The notes under the pieces: model-generated
The model's input: the letters and a program-made list of their open reading frames with translations, nothing else
The model's database searches: none
Told to the model about the DNA's origin: nothing
Source of the DNA: Rhizobium altiplani
GTDB lineage: Bacteria > Pseudomonadota > Alphaproteobacteria > Rhizobiales > Rhizobiaceae
Assembly: GCF_001542405.1 (NCBI RefSeq)
Contig: NZ_LNCD01000065.1
Location: 1-64,000 of the forward strand
Direction of reading: 5' to 3'
Length of the DNA stretch: 64,000 bases
Part shown: in pieces, positions 25,587-33,696 of the stretch
Layout: each line of letters opens with the position of its first letter
How positions within the stretch are numbered: position 1 is the stretch's first letter
Translations under genes and position numbers: made by a program

Positions 25587-26495
25587 ATGTTCAAGCTCGC
25601 ACACATCTCCGATATCCATCTCGGCCCTCTCCCTCGCCTTTCGGTCCGCGAGCTCTTTTCCAAACGCATTACCGGCTTTGTGAACTGGCATCGCAACAGG
25701 AGCAAGCACCTTTTCGGTAGCACGCTCGATCTGCTGCTCGATGACATACGCGCGAAGCAAGCCGATCATTTGGCGGTTACCGGCGATCTCGTGAACCTCG
25801 CAAGCGGACTGGAGATCCGAGCCGCAGCCGCTTGGCTGAAAGAACTCGGTGATCCCGAAGACAATTCAGTCGTGCCGGGAAACCACGATGCCTACGTGCC
25901 CGGCGCCTACGAAAAGTCGGTGCGCGCATGGTACGACAATGTGCGCGGTGACCTCGCTCCAGCCGAATGGCAGGAAAATCGCCACGTCTTTCCCTATCTT
26001 CGCGTTCGCGGCAAGGTCGCGATCGTCGGCTGTTCGACGGCGGTCGCGACGCCCCCTTTCGCGGCCAGCGGCTTCTTCGGCGAGCGCCAGGCCCGCGATA
26101 CGGTGAACATGCTGCGTGCCGCTGGCGAGGCCGGCTTGTTTCGCGTCGTGATGATCCACCATCCGCCGATCCGCGGCGCGACCTCCTTCCACAAGCGGAT
26201 GATCGGCATCCGCCGCTTCGGCGCCGTGATCTCCACCGGCGGTGCAGAACTGGTGCTCCACGGCCATACCCATTTGAACACGCTGCACTGGCTGCGCGGC
26301 CAGACTGGTCCGGTTCCCGTCGTCGGTATCGCCTCTGCATCGCAGGGGCCCGGCGGGCTGAAACCCCGTGCCGGCTACAACCTCTTCTCGATCGATGGCG
26401 CACCGGGTGCTTGGGAGCTGACCGGGGAACGGTTCAGCATCAACTCCATGGGCGATGGCGTGTGCAGCGAAAGCGTCGATATTTTCAAGGCTTAG
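25587..26495 (+). CDS. Metallophosphoesterase
   Basis: This 302-aa calcineurin-type phosphoesterase shows all five metal-site blocks in order: HISDIHLG, VTGDLVN, VPGNHDAY, MIHHPP and LHGHTH. The start is chosen at MFKLAHISDIHLG (25587); an in-frame ATG four codons upstream (25575) is equally possible. The substrate is unknown; related proteins include cyclic-nucleotide phosphodiesterases and DNA/nucleotide phosphatases. It has no signal peptide and is monocistronic. Confidence 0.87.
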   Translation: MFKLAHISDIHLGPLPRLSVRELFSKRITGFVNWHRNRSKHLFGSTLDLLLDDIRAKQADHLAVTGDLVNLASGLEIRAAAAWLKELGDPEDNSVVPGNHDAYVPGAYEKSVRAWYDNVRGDLAPAEWQENRHVFPYLRVRGKVAIVGCSTAVATPPFAASGFFGERQARDTVNMLRAAGEAGLFRVVMIHHPPIRGATSFHKRMIGIRRFGAVISTGGAELVLHGHTHLNTLHWLRGQTGPVPVVGIASASQGPGGLKPRAGYNLFSIDGAPGAWELTGERFSINSMGDGVCSESVDIFKA

Positions 26496-26582
26496 CGCCG
26501 TTTTTGGATTCATCTTCTTCGCCAAGCTGATTCAGGAATTAAAGATGACGATATCTTGAATTTGGCAAAGCATCCGATGTCT

Positions 26583-26601
26583 TGGCAATTGGCGATTGCC
26601 A
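26583..26601. promoter_or_regulatory. Dyad upstream of the TPR gene
   Basis: TGGCAAT and ATTGCCA flank TGGCG, 44 bases upstream of the TPR gene start. No T-tract follows, so this may be an operator; its regulator is unknown. Confidence 0.25.
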
Positions 26602-26645
26602 CGTAAACTTGTCGCCTCGGCAGCACCAATTCACGGAGTTATTGC

Positions 26646-27206
26646 ATGCCCATCGCGTCGATCAGTCTTCGCAGTCTGGCTTTGGCCGGCTCGCTTGCCC
26701 TCGCAGTCTCCTCATCCGCCTTTGCCATCGGCGACGAAAGCGACGAAACCAAGCCGCCGCCAAAGACCGAAACGACGACAAAATGTGCCGGCGGCAAGGT
26801 TTGGGATGCGAAGCGCAAGGAATGCGTGGTCCCGAAGAAGAATTCGTTCAACGACGATGAACTCTACAAGGCTGCCCGCGAATTTGCCTATGCCGGTCAA
26901 TACGACAACGCCCTGACGGTTCTTCAGCTTGCCAGGAACCAGAACGATCCGCGCATCCTGAACTATCTCGGCTATGCCAACCGCAAGGCGGGCAGAATGG
27001 AGCTGGGGATGTCGTATTACCGCAAGGCGCTGCAGGCGGACGAGAATTATATTCTGGCACGGTCATATATGGGACAAGCTTTGGTGGAACAGGGTGACAT
27101 GCAGGGAGCCCGCGTCCAGCTCGTCGAGATCCGGGATCGGGGCGGCGAGCAGACCTGGGCCTATCGCTCGCTGCTGCAGGCACTGAATGGTTATCGTACA
27201 TACTGA
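26646..27206 (+). CDS. Secreted tetratricopeptide-repeat protein
   Basis: This 186-aa protein has a signal peptide (LRSLALAGSLALAVSSSAFA, cleavage near residue 27), then a charged linker with a possible disulfide pair (KCAGGKVWDAKRKECVV), and about three TPR units from residue 70 (NSFNDDELYKAAREFAYAGQ; RILNYLGYANRKAGRMELG; ILARSYMGQALVEQGDMQGA). It is expected in the periplasm as a scaffold for protein contacts. The partners are unknown. A hairpin terminator follows 57 bases after the stop. Confidence 0.8.
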   Translation: MPIASISLRSLALAGSLALAVSSSAFAIGDESDETKPPPKTETTTKCAGGKVWDAKRKECVVPKKNSFNDDELYKAAREFAYAGQYDNALTVLQLARNQNDPRILNYLGYANRKAGRMELGMSYYRKALQADENYILARSYMGQALVEQGDMQGARVQLVEIRDRGGEQTWAYRSLLQALNGYRTY

Positions 27207-27263
27207 CGTTGATCCGAGCCGAGCCTAATGAAGAAAAGCTTTGAGAACCCGTGGGATAGGCCG

Positions 27264-27294
27264 CCGGATGCTTGCGAAGCATCCGGTACTTGTT
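27264..27294 (+). terminator. Intrinsic terminator after the TPR gene
   Basis: CCGGATGCTT (27264-27273) pairs perfectly with AAGCATCCGG (27277-27286) across a 3-base loop; the following TACTTGTTTC is only partly T-rich. Confidence 0.6.
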
Positions 27295-27375
27295 TCATAA
27301 AGGACACAGAAGCAATATAAATCGATCTGCTGCTGGGCGCTCTCGCCGATCGCCCAAGCATTACCTGGAAAGACT

Positions 27376-27882
27376 ATGCGTCAACCCGTGACGACCATCG
27401 ATATCAGACGCGACCTGGTGGGCCTTCTGCCCCGACTGCGGCGTTTCGCGATGACCCTTGCAGGTGACGCAGCGAGTGCGGACGAACTCGCACAAGTGGC
27501 GTGTGAGCGCGCCATCGCCAAGAGCGGACAATGGAATGGCGAAGGCCGCCTGGAAAGCTGGGTCTACGCCCTCGCCCGCCAACATTGGACGGACGAGCAT
27601 CGGCGTCGGAAGCCACACCCCGCTCCCAGGGGCAATGTCACCGATATCCGGGAAGCGAACCGCGATCGCACCTCGCTTGTCGATCCCGATGTCATCCACC
27701 GCATGATCGCCGACATGCCGGAAGGCACATCCAGCGCCTTTTTGCTGGTTGTTGTCGAAGGGCACAGCTATCAGCAGGCCGCCGACATCATGGGTGTCAC
27801 CATCAACATCGTCGTATCCCAGCTTGCCGCGGCGAGACTGCATTTCGCCAGTGTCGCGGACAACTATCCTCACAGGTACTGA
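27376..27882 (+). CDS. ECF RNA polymerase sigma factor
   Basis: This 168-aa extracytoplasmic-function sigma factor contains region 2 (RRFAMTLAGDAASADELAQV ... GRLESWVYALARQHWTDEHR) and region 4 (MPEGTSSAFLLVVVEGHSYQQAADIMGVTINIVVSQ, quoted in part: HSYQQAADIMGVTI). Region 4 ends close to the C-terminus, as usual for small ECF factors. It is followed without a gap by a gene for a single-pass membrane protein that looks like its anti-sigma factor. Signal and regulon are unknown; no GGAAC-type autoregulatory promoter is evident upstream. Confidence 0.87.
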   Translation: MRQPVTTIDIRRDLVGLLPRLRRFAMTLAGDAASADELAQVACERAIAKSGQWNGEGRLESWVYALARQHWTDEHRRRKPHPAPRGNVTDIREANRDRTSLVDPDVIHRMIADMPEGTSSAFLLVVVEGHSYQQAADIMGVTINIVVSQLAAARLHFASVADNYPHRY

Positions 27883-27883
27883 A

Positions 27884-28726
27884 TTGCTCGATTTCAAGAA
27901 ACTGCCGCTCGATGCTCAGCTAGCCGCCCTGCTGGATGGCGAGACGACGCCCGAACAAAAGCAGGAGCTTGAGCAGCGCCTGGCCACCGACGAGGGTGCC
28001 AAGCGGCTCTACGACAAGCTGCGACACGGCGCCGACTTCGGAAAGCACCGCCTCGACGACGTTCTCAGGGAGCCGGTTCCCCTCGCTCTCGTGCGGTCGA
28101 TCAAGAGCGCGCAGCCACCAAAGGCTCCGGTTGCACCGCGCGTTTCGCGGCCCTCCTTCAAACTTGCGCCGATCGGCCCACAGGCTCTTGCGGCTGCAAT
28201 CGTCCTCCTCATTGCCGGCTGTGGCATCGGCTTCTTCGCCGCCGGCAGCATGAGCACCATGCAATCGCCTGCCGCGACAACGATGGAAGCCATTCCTGAC
28301 TCCAACGAGTGGCTGACCGACGTCATCGCCAACCAGCGGCTTATCGCCCGCCAGCCCCGTCATATTTTCGAGGTTCCGTCGACCCAGGCAGAGGAAATTT
28401 CTACCTGGCTGACCTCAACGGTCGGCGTTGCGTTCCGTGTCCCTGACCTGTCGGAACAGGGCTGGACCTTCCAGGGTGCCCGCGTCTTCATCGGCGACAG
28501 CAGGCCGGTCGGCCAACTCGTCTACACCAGCTCCGATGGCGACCTGGCTTCCATCTGTTTCCGCAAGGACAACCTGCCTTCCGAGGCAGACGATTTCAAG
28601 GAAACGATCAAGGACGAGATCGGCGTCGTTTCCTGGCACAATGCCGGCACATCCTATGTGCTCGTTGGCCCGTCGTCGGAAGCCTCGCTTGGCCAGCTCG
28701 CCATGCAGGTCGCCACATCGATCTGA
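27884..28726 (+). CDS. Anti-sigma factor, single-pass membrane protein
   Basis: The 280-aa product begins LLDFKKLPLDAQLAALLDGE, a typical cytosolic anti-sigma N-terminus with DGETTPEQKQELEQRLATDE. One membrane helix follows (ALAAAIVLLIAGCGIGFFAA, near residues 100-120) and then a periplasmic domain. No ATG or GTG fits: the likely start is TTG at 27884, two bases after the sigma-factor stop, so translation is coupled. An upstream ATG at 27749 lies inside the sigma gene and adds 45 residues without domain sense. It probably sequesters the ECF factor at the membrane until an envelope signal arrives. Confidence 0.8.
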   Translation: MLDFKKLPLDAQLAALLDGETTPEQKQELEQRLATDEGAKRLYDKLRHGADFGKHRLDDVLREPVPLALVRSIKSAQPPKAPVAPRVSRPSFKLAPIGPQALAAAIVLLIAGCGIGFFAAGSMSTMQSPAATTMEAIPDSNEWLTDVIANQRLIARQPRHIFEVPSTQAEEISTWLTSTVGVAFRVPDLSEQGWTFQGARVFIGDSRPVGQLVYTSSDGDLASICFRKDNLPSEADDFKETIKDEIGVVSWHNAGTSYVLVGPSSEASLGQLAMQVATSI

Positions 28727-28752
28727 GCCTTTCAGGGTTGAATTGAAGAGCT

Positions 28753-29702
28753 TTAGGACACCAGGACCACCTTCCCCGTTGCCATGCGGCTTTCGATAGC
28801 CCGATACGCCTCCGCCGTGAAGCGGAAACTGGCGCCCGGGTAAGAGCCTCAGCTCCCCGGAAGCGGCCAGTTCGAAGAGCGACTGGAGATCGGGAACAAG
28901 ACCTGCTCCCAGCAACGGCAGAAGCGCAAAGCCTCTCAGCGACTGGTTCTTGTCGAGCGTACGGGCAATGTCCTCGGCTGTGGCTGCGAACCGCCCGCAA
29001 AGACAAGTTCGCCTCCATCCGCGAGAACCGCGAGCGACGCACGCGTCTTGTCGCCACCAATCGTGTCGTAAACAACGTCCGGGCGGGGGCCAGCTAGAGA
29101 CGTTTCCCAGCCGGGGGCGCTATAGTCTATAGCCAGATTAGCCCCCATCTCCAGCGCCAGCGATCGCTTTGCTGCGCTCACTGCCGTCGCGATCACGCGC
29201 CGAGCACGGCGACGCCTGGCAAACTGGGTCAGCAAGGAACCCACGCCACCTGCCGCGGCATGAACAAGGACCGTTTTGCCCATCAGCGTGCTTTGCTGGA
29301 CCGTATGCAATGCTGTCAGTCCCTGCACCACCAGGGCAGTTGCGCCGGAAAAGGGAGCCTATCGGGTATAGGCACGGCATATCCTGCGTCGACCGCCACA
29401 TATTTGGCGTATCCGCCTCCGCCACCGAGGGCAAAGAGCGGCACGGCAACTCGCGTCCCAAGCCGAGTGCCGTCGACGCCTTCGCCCACTTTCTCGACCA
29501 CTCCGGCAACTTCGACGCCCGGCAGCATCGGCAACAGAGGCGTCACCGCGTAGCGGTCAGCGCGCATCAAGACTTCAAAGAAATTGACGCCTACGGCGTG
29601 AACCCTGACGAGCACTTCGCCGGCCTGCAGTTCGGGCACCGGCAGCTCGACACAGGTCAAGACCTCGGGCGAACCGAAATGGTCGTAGCGGATGGCTTTC
29701 AT
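28753..29702 (-). pseudogene. Quinone oxidoreductase / zinc-free alcohol dehydrogenase, three frameshifts
   Basis: The minus strand encodes a medium-chain NADPH:quinone reductase in four pieces. The pieces are: MKAIRYDHFGSPEVL to YAVPIPDRLPF (frame 1); SGATALVVQGLTALHTVQQ through GKTVLVHAAAGGVGSLL to GGELVFAGG (frame 2); AEDIARTLDKNQSLRGFALL to GELRLLPG (frame 3); and GASFRFTAEAYRAIESRMA to GKVVLVS and stop (frame 4). Frame changes fall near 29345-29357, 28975-29000 and 28830-28845. Joined together they give a full-length enzyme of about 315 residues with nothing large missing. No single frame makes a complete protein. It lies divergent to an HxlR regulator, a usual partner. Decay looks recent; sequencing errors in GC-rich runs are the alternative. 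Confidence 0.85.
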
Positions 29703-29790
29703 AGCAAACCTCACGTTTGAATTGGCGTGAGATGCGCCTTAACAATAAGCTACGCTGCCAAAATACAGAGAATTTGGTGCTATACCCACC

Positions 29791-29796
29791 AGGAGG
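29791..29796 (+). promoter_or_regulatory. Strong Shine-Dalgarno placed before an ATA codon
   Basis: AGGAGG is followed by a 5-base spacer (TGACC) and then ATA (29802-29804) exactly where the HxlR start codon should be. The spacing is ideal for initiation at 29802, which suggests that the start was ATG and has mutated. Confidence 0.5.
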
Positions 29797-30191
29797 TGAC
29801 CATAACCGCTCCGATCAAGAAGCTGCCCAGATTGCCTGTCGAGCGGGCGCTCAAGGTGATAGCCGGACGCTGGAAGCCCATCATCCTTTATTATCTCTTC
29901 GATGGCCCGAAGCGCCTGTCGGAGCTCAAGCGGATGTTGCCACAGATCACCCAAAAGGTGCTGATCCAGCAGCTGCGCGAGATGGAGAAGCATGGTCTGG
30001 TGACCCGGCAGATCTTCGCAAAGGTACCTGCACGCGTCGAATATTCGGCAACTGAGGTGGGTTTGGAGTTGGAACCGGTTCTGTTGGCGCTCTGCAAATG
30101 GGGTCAGAAACATGCCGAAGCACAGGACGAGGCAAACGATATCGCGGACTGCATCGTGCGGCCACGCAACCGGGCACGGCTGGCTGCCTGA
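29796..30191 (+). CDS. HxlR family transcriptional regulator (start codon doubtful)
   Basis: This winged-helix HxlR regulator has the core LPRLPVERALKVIAGRWKPI, then LYYLFDGPKRLSELKRMLPQ and ITQKVLIQQLREMEKHGLV. HxlR proteins such as QorR repress adjacent quinone reductase genes. No ATG fits the start: GTG at 29796 (131 aa) overlaps the Shine-Dalgarno, GTG at 29727 would add 23 unrelated residues, and ATA at 29802 has ideal spacing but is not a normal start. The domain itself is intact. It may still be expressed weakly, or be in early decay together with its likely target at 28753-29702. Confidence 0.75.
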   Translation: MTITAPIKKLPRLPVERALKVIAGRWKPIILYYLFDGPKRLSELKRMLPQITQKVLIQQLREMEKHGLVTRQIFAKVPARVEYSATEVGLELEPVLLALCKWGQKHAEAQDEANDIADCIVRPRNRARLAA

Positions 30192-30203
30192 GCCGGATAA
30201 AGT

Positions 30204-30227
30204 GCGCAGCAGAATACTCCGCTGCGC
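30204..30227. terminator. Weak hairpin between HxlR gene and leuA
   Basis: GCGCAGC (30204-30210) faces GCTGCGC (30221-30227) between the convergent 3' ends of the HxlR gene and leuA. It has no clear T-tract. Confidence 0.35.
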
Positions 30228-30235
30228 TGATTTCG

Positions 30236-31951
30236 TCAGGCCTTTCCGGCCCGCACCTCAAGCACGCGGTTCGCAGCCGAGACGATCGCCTCCAGCGACG
30301 CCCCGACAATGTTCGTGCTGATGCCGGCGCCAAAGAGCTTGCCGCCAGGATAGGACGTCTCGACGTAGGAGATCGCGGCAGCGTTCGAACCGTGCTGCAG
30401 CGAATGCTCCGAATAATCCTCGACCGACATCTCGATGCCGAGATAGTGCGAGAGCGCGTTGATAAAGCCGTCGACCGGGCCGTTGCCCCTGCCCTCGATA
30501 TGCTTCGTCTCGCCGTTATCAGTGATTTCGGCGGCAACGATGCGTTGCCCCTTGCGCTCGGGATCGGCATAGGTGTGGTGGTCAACAAACTTGATGCGGC
30601 CTTGCGGCTGCGTCACGTAGCGCTCGACGAAACGGTCGTAGATCCGCTTCGACGGCAATTCCTTGCCTTCTTCATCGGTGATCCGCTGAATGTCTTCGCG
30701 GAATTCGACCTGCAGGTTACGCGGCAGATTAAGCCCGTAATCCTGCTGCAAGATATAGGCGATGCCACCCTTGCCGGACTGCGAGTTGATGCGAATGATC
30801 GCCTCGTAGGAGCGACCGACGTCCTGCGGATCGATTGGCAGGTAAGGCACTTCCCACACTGGATGGTTGGCGACCTTGATCGCCTTCATGCCCTTGTTGA
30901 TCGCATCCTGGTGCGAGCCGGAGAAGGCTGTATAGACCAGTTCGCCGACATAGGGGTGGCGCTCGCCGATCGGCATCTGGTTCGAATATTCGAAGACTTC
31001 CTTCATCCGTACGATATCAGAGCAGTCGATCTCGGGGTCGACGCCCTGCGTGAACATGTTCAGCGCCATGGTGACGACGTCGACGTTGCCGGTGCGCTCG
31101 CCATTGCCGAAGAGCGTGCCTTCAACGCGGTCGGCGCCCGCCAGCAGGGCCAGCTCGGCGGCGGCGATGCCGGTGCCGCGGTCGTTGTGCGGATGCAGCG
31201 AAATGATCAGGTTTTCGCGGTTGTCGAGATTGCGGCACATCCACTCGATCTGGTCGGCATAGACGTTCGGCGTCGCCATTTCGACGGTCGACGGCAGGTT
31301 GATGATCAGCTTGTTATCGGGCGTCGGCTTCATCACCTCGATAACTGCGTTGCAGATGTCCAGCGCCACGTCGAGCTCGGTGCCGGTGAAGCTCTCCGGC
31401 GAATATTCGAAACGATAGCCGCCGCCGGCCTTCGCCGCCATATCGGAGATCATCTTTGCCGCATCGACGGCGATTTGCTTGATGCCGTGGACGTCCTTGC
31501 CGAACACCACGCGACGCTGCAATTCGCTGGTGGAGTTGTAAAAGTGAACGATCGGGCGGTTCGCGCCTTCCAGCGCCTCGAAGGTGCGGGTGATCAGCTC
31601 CGGACGGCACTGCACCAGCACCTGCAGCGAGACGTCGTCGGGCACATTGCCCTGCTCGACGCACCAGCGCGCGAAATCGAAGTCGGTCTGCGACGCGGAC
31701 GGGAAACCGATCTCGATTTCCTTGAAGCCCATGTCGAGCAGCAGCTGGAACATGCGGGCCTTGCGGTCGTGGCCCATCGGATCGACCAGCGCCTGATTGC
31801 CGTCGCGCAGATCGACCGAACACCAGATCGGCGCCTTGGTCAGCGTCTTCGACGGCCACGTACGGTCAGGGATATTTACCTGCGGATAGGCGCGATACTT
31901 GATCGCCGCCTCGGGCATGCCTTTGGTTTGGGAGCGGGTGTTCGTGTCCAT
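30236..31951 (-). CDS. leuA: 2-Isopropylmalate synthase
   Basis: LeuA condenses acetyl-CoA with 2-oxoisovalerate, the committed step of leucine synthesis. The 571-aa protein shows the HMGL-like TIM-barrel motif SVDLRDGNQAL, the HPHNDRGTG metal-site segment and a C-terminal leucine-binding regulatory domain (VDHHTYADPERKGQRIVAAE ... VEDYSEHSLQHGSNAAAISY). Its length matches the longer LeuA type. I chose ATG 31951 (MDTNTRSQTKGMPEAAIKYR), which has GGAAGA upstream. A Leu-codon-rich leaderless ORF 161 bases upstream suggests control by leucine supply. Confidence 0.94.
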   Translation of the reverse strand: MDTNTRSQTKGMPEAAIKYRAYPQVNIPDRTWPSKTLTKAPIWCSVDLRDGNQALVDPMGHDRKARMFQLLLDMGFKEIEIGFPSASQTDFDFARWCVEQGNVPDDVSLQVLVQCRPELITRTFEALEGANRPIVHFYNSTSELQRRVVFGKDVHGIKQIAVDAAKMISDMAAKAGGGYRFEYSPESFTGTELDVALDICNAVIEVMKPTPDNKLIINLPSTVEMATPNVYADQIEWMCRNLDNRENLIISLHPHNDRGTGIAAAELALLAGADRVEGTLFGNGERTGNVDVVTMALNMFTQGVDPEIDCSDIVRMKEVFEYSNQMPIGERHPYVGELVYTAFSGSHQDAINKGMKAIKVANHPVWEVPYLPIDPQDVGRSYEAIIRINSQSGKGGIAYILQQDYGLNLPRNLQVEFREDIQRITDEEGKELPSKRIYDRFVERYVTQPQGRIKFVDHHTYADPERKGQRIVAAEITDNGETKHIEGRGNGPVDGFINALSHYLGIEMSVEDYSEHSLQHGSNAAAISYVETSYPGGKLFGAGISTNIVGASLEAIVSAANRVLEVRAGKA

Positions 31952-32068
31952 GTCTTGTCTTCCTCTTCCCGTCATCTGGCCAGCCGCGTCATAGCGTATC
32001 GGGTCTGGCTTGGCGATGACGAATCCGGTGCGAAAGCATCCGGCTGATCAGTTTTCGGGATTGGTCAC

Positions 32069-32125
32069 GAGGAGCGATGGCCTGGGCGGGCTTTCGGCCG
32101 CCGGGCGCTCCTCAACGGACCCGGC
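32069..32125 (-). promoter_or_regulatory. leuL: Competing hairpins in the leuA leader (candidate attenuator)
   Basis: On the minus strand, just after the Leu codons, GCCGGG (32120-32125) can pair with CCCGGC (32100-32105). GAGGAGCG (32106-32113), which lies inside that loop, can instead pair with CGCTCCTC (32069-32076). The two foldings interfere with each other, as in an attenuator. No T-tract follows either stem, so termination would need another mechanism. Confidence 0.4.
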
Positions 32126-32237
32126 AACCGCGCGTAAGGCCGAGGAGAAGAAGCGAGGTAAGGGCACGCGTGTTGTCACGGAGCGCGATGCGCCCGCGAG
32201 CAACCTGCTCAGAAATCGTGATGCCCGTGTTCTTCAT
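32112..32237 (-). CDS. leuL: Leucine-codon-rich leader ORF upstream of leuA
   Basis: This 41-codon ORF is on the leuA strand. It begins MKNTGITISEQVARGRIAL and contains Thr-Ser-Leu-Leu-Leu-Leu-Gly-Leu at codons 27-34 (Leu codons CTT CTT CTC CTC, then CTT), ending Gly-Cys-Arg-Val-Arg-stop. A good promoter (TTGCCA, 17-base spacer, TATAAG) ends 7 bases before the ATG, so transcription would begin at or next to the AUG and the message would be leaderless. The same layout is seen at trpL in this window. Competing hairpins follow. I infer a leucine-sensing leader peptide; no Shine-Dalgarno is expected if it is leaderless. Confidence 0.6.
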   Translation of the reverse strand: MKNTGITISEQVARGRIALRDNTRALTSLLLLGLTRGCRVR

Positions 32238-32244
32238 GGTCGCG

Positions 32245-32273
32245 CTTATAGCCGGGGTACAAAAAACTGGCAA
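32245..32273 (-). promoter_or_regulatory. Promoter of the leuL-leuA transcript
   Basis: The minus strand reads TTGCCA (32268-32273), a 17-base spacer and TATAAG (32245-32250). The expected start point coincides with the A of the leader ATG (32237). Confidence 0.6.
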
Positions 32274-32282
32274 TCCCTCCGT

Positions 32283-33467
32283 CTATTTTTTCGCCGCTTG
32301 CACGATACGTGACAGGGCCAGCATCAGCCCTCCGGCGAGCAATCCCCAGAATGCGCCCGAGATTCCTCCGAAGGAAACGCCCGATGCCGTCACCAGAAAC
32401 GTGATGGCTGCCGCCTCCCGCGAGTCCTGTGCCTGGAAGGCCGACATGGCGGAACTGGAAAACGCCCCGACCAGTGCGAGACCGGCCACTGCCTGGATCA
32501 GGATCGGCGGCGCCAAGGCAACGAACGTCGTCACCGCGCCTGCCAGCAGGCCGAGAATAACGTAGGAGATGCCTGAGACGAGGACAGCCCAATAGCGTCG
32601 CGCGGGATCAGGGTGCGCGTCCTGGCCGGCGCACATCGCGGCGGTAATCGCCGCGAGATTCACCGCATGGCCGCCGAATGGCGCCGAGACTATCGAGAAC
32701 AGTCCGGTCACGGAAAAAAGCGGCCCGGGCTTCGGCGTGTAGCCGCTCACCTTCAAGACGGCGATGCCGGGAATGTTCTGCGACGCCATGGTGACGATGA
32801 AAAGCGGCAGGGCGATGGAGATGAAAGCCGGCAAGTTGAAGACGGGCATAACGAACTCGACGGGCGGCCGCAGCGCTTGTTCGATCGAGCCGAGCGCTCC
32901 ATCGGGAATGTCCACGCCAAAGGCAACCACCAGCACAAAGGCTGCGAGCGCCGCAGGCACTGCCCAGAGCCGCTTGAACGCGCCGACGACAATCCACGCC
33001 AGCGCTATCGGCAAGCCTAGCAACGCATTGAAACTGATCGCCCTGACCGGGGCAAAACACAAGCCGATCAGAACGCCAGCGAGCATTGCATTGGCCAGAG
33101 GCGCCGGAATCGCGGCCACCGCCCGGCCGAGCGGCTTGAACAGGCCGGCGATGACGATCAGCACCGCGCAAATCAGAAACGCACCGACCGCCGCATTGAA
33201 CCCACCCTCAACCACACCGGTACTTGCAAGCAGCGCCCCACCCGGCGTCGACCAAGCAATGCTGATGGGCAGCCGCGTCACGCTGCTGAGCAAGATCGCA
33301 CAGAGCCCCAGCGCGATCGACAGCGCCATAAGACCCGACGCCGCCTGCGCATCCGTCGCGCCGACACTCTGCAGGCCGTGCAGGACAACGGCAAACGAAC
33401 TGGCAAATCCCACGAAGGTGGTGAGGATGCCCATGAACAGGGCCTGGATGGAAAAATCTTTGAGCAT
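32283..33467 (-). CDS. BenE family benzoate/H+ symporter-like transporter
   Basis: This 394-aa protein has 11-12 membrane helices and matches the BenE family: MLKDFSIQALFMGILTTFVG at the start, ISIAWSTPGGALLAS in the first repeat and APFGGHAVNLAAITAAMCAG in the second. BenE in Acinetobacter imports benzoate with protons. No benzoate catabolic genes are nearby, so the substrate here is uncertain. The start is taken at 33467, because the longer frame adds 19 residues before the family start. Confidence 0.85.
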   Translation of the reverse strand: MLKDFSIQALFMGILTTFVGFASSFAVVLHGLQSVGATDAQAASGLMALSIALGLCAILLSSVTRLPISIAWSTPGGALLASTGVVEGGFNAAVGAFLICAVLIVIAGLFKPLGRAVAAIPAPLANAMLAGVLIGLCFAPVRAISFNALLGLPIALAWIVVGAFKRLWAVPAALAAFVLVVAFGVDIPDGALGSIEQALRPPVEFVMPVFNLPAFISIALPLFIVTMASQNIPGIAVLKVSGYTPKPGPLFSVTGLFSIVSAPFGGHAVNLAAITAAMCAGQDAHPDPARRYWAVLVSGISYVILGLLAGAVTTFVALAPPILIQAVAGLALVGAFSSSAMSAFQAQDSREAAAITFLVTASGVSFGGISGAFWGLLAGGLMLALSRIVQAAKK

Positions 33468-33640
33468 CGCGGGACTCGAGCAGCGGAAAGTCCGCATGGA
33501 GCACGAGGGAACGCGGCGAGGCAAGGGCAGAAAGAGCCGATATGGTTCTGCTTCCTGCTAGCCCGTTGTCTGGCGGGCCCGATGGCCAACAGAGCTCGCT
33601 CAGACTAGCCACATCAAAGGGTCACGACGCATCAGACGAC

Positions 33641-33682
33641 AAAAAAGCGCCCTCGCCCGCTGTCTGGCAGGCAAGGGCGCTT
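33641..33682 (-). terminator. Intrinsic terminator after the clpP paralogue
   Basis: On the minus strand AAGCGCCCT (complement of 33674-33682) pairs with AGGGCGCTT (complement of 33645-33653), followed by a run of six T residues (complement of 33641-33646). It lies 15 bases beyond the stop codon of the ClpP gene. Confidence 0.8.
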
Positions 33683-33696
33683 CTCATAGTTCAAAA

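Noticed and set aside
28608..29075. Minus-strand frame of 155 codons in the pseudogene region
   Set aside because: It is an out-of-frame reading of the quinone reductase pieces; the spliced reading gives a known enzyme.
30098..32047. Long open frame of 649 codons on the plus strand opposite leuA
   Set aside because: It is the antisense shadow of leuA, which carries all family motifs; the shadow protein is Arg/Asp/His-rich with no family resemblance.
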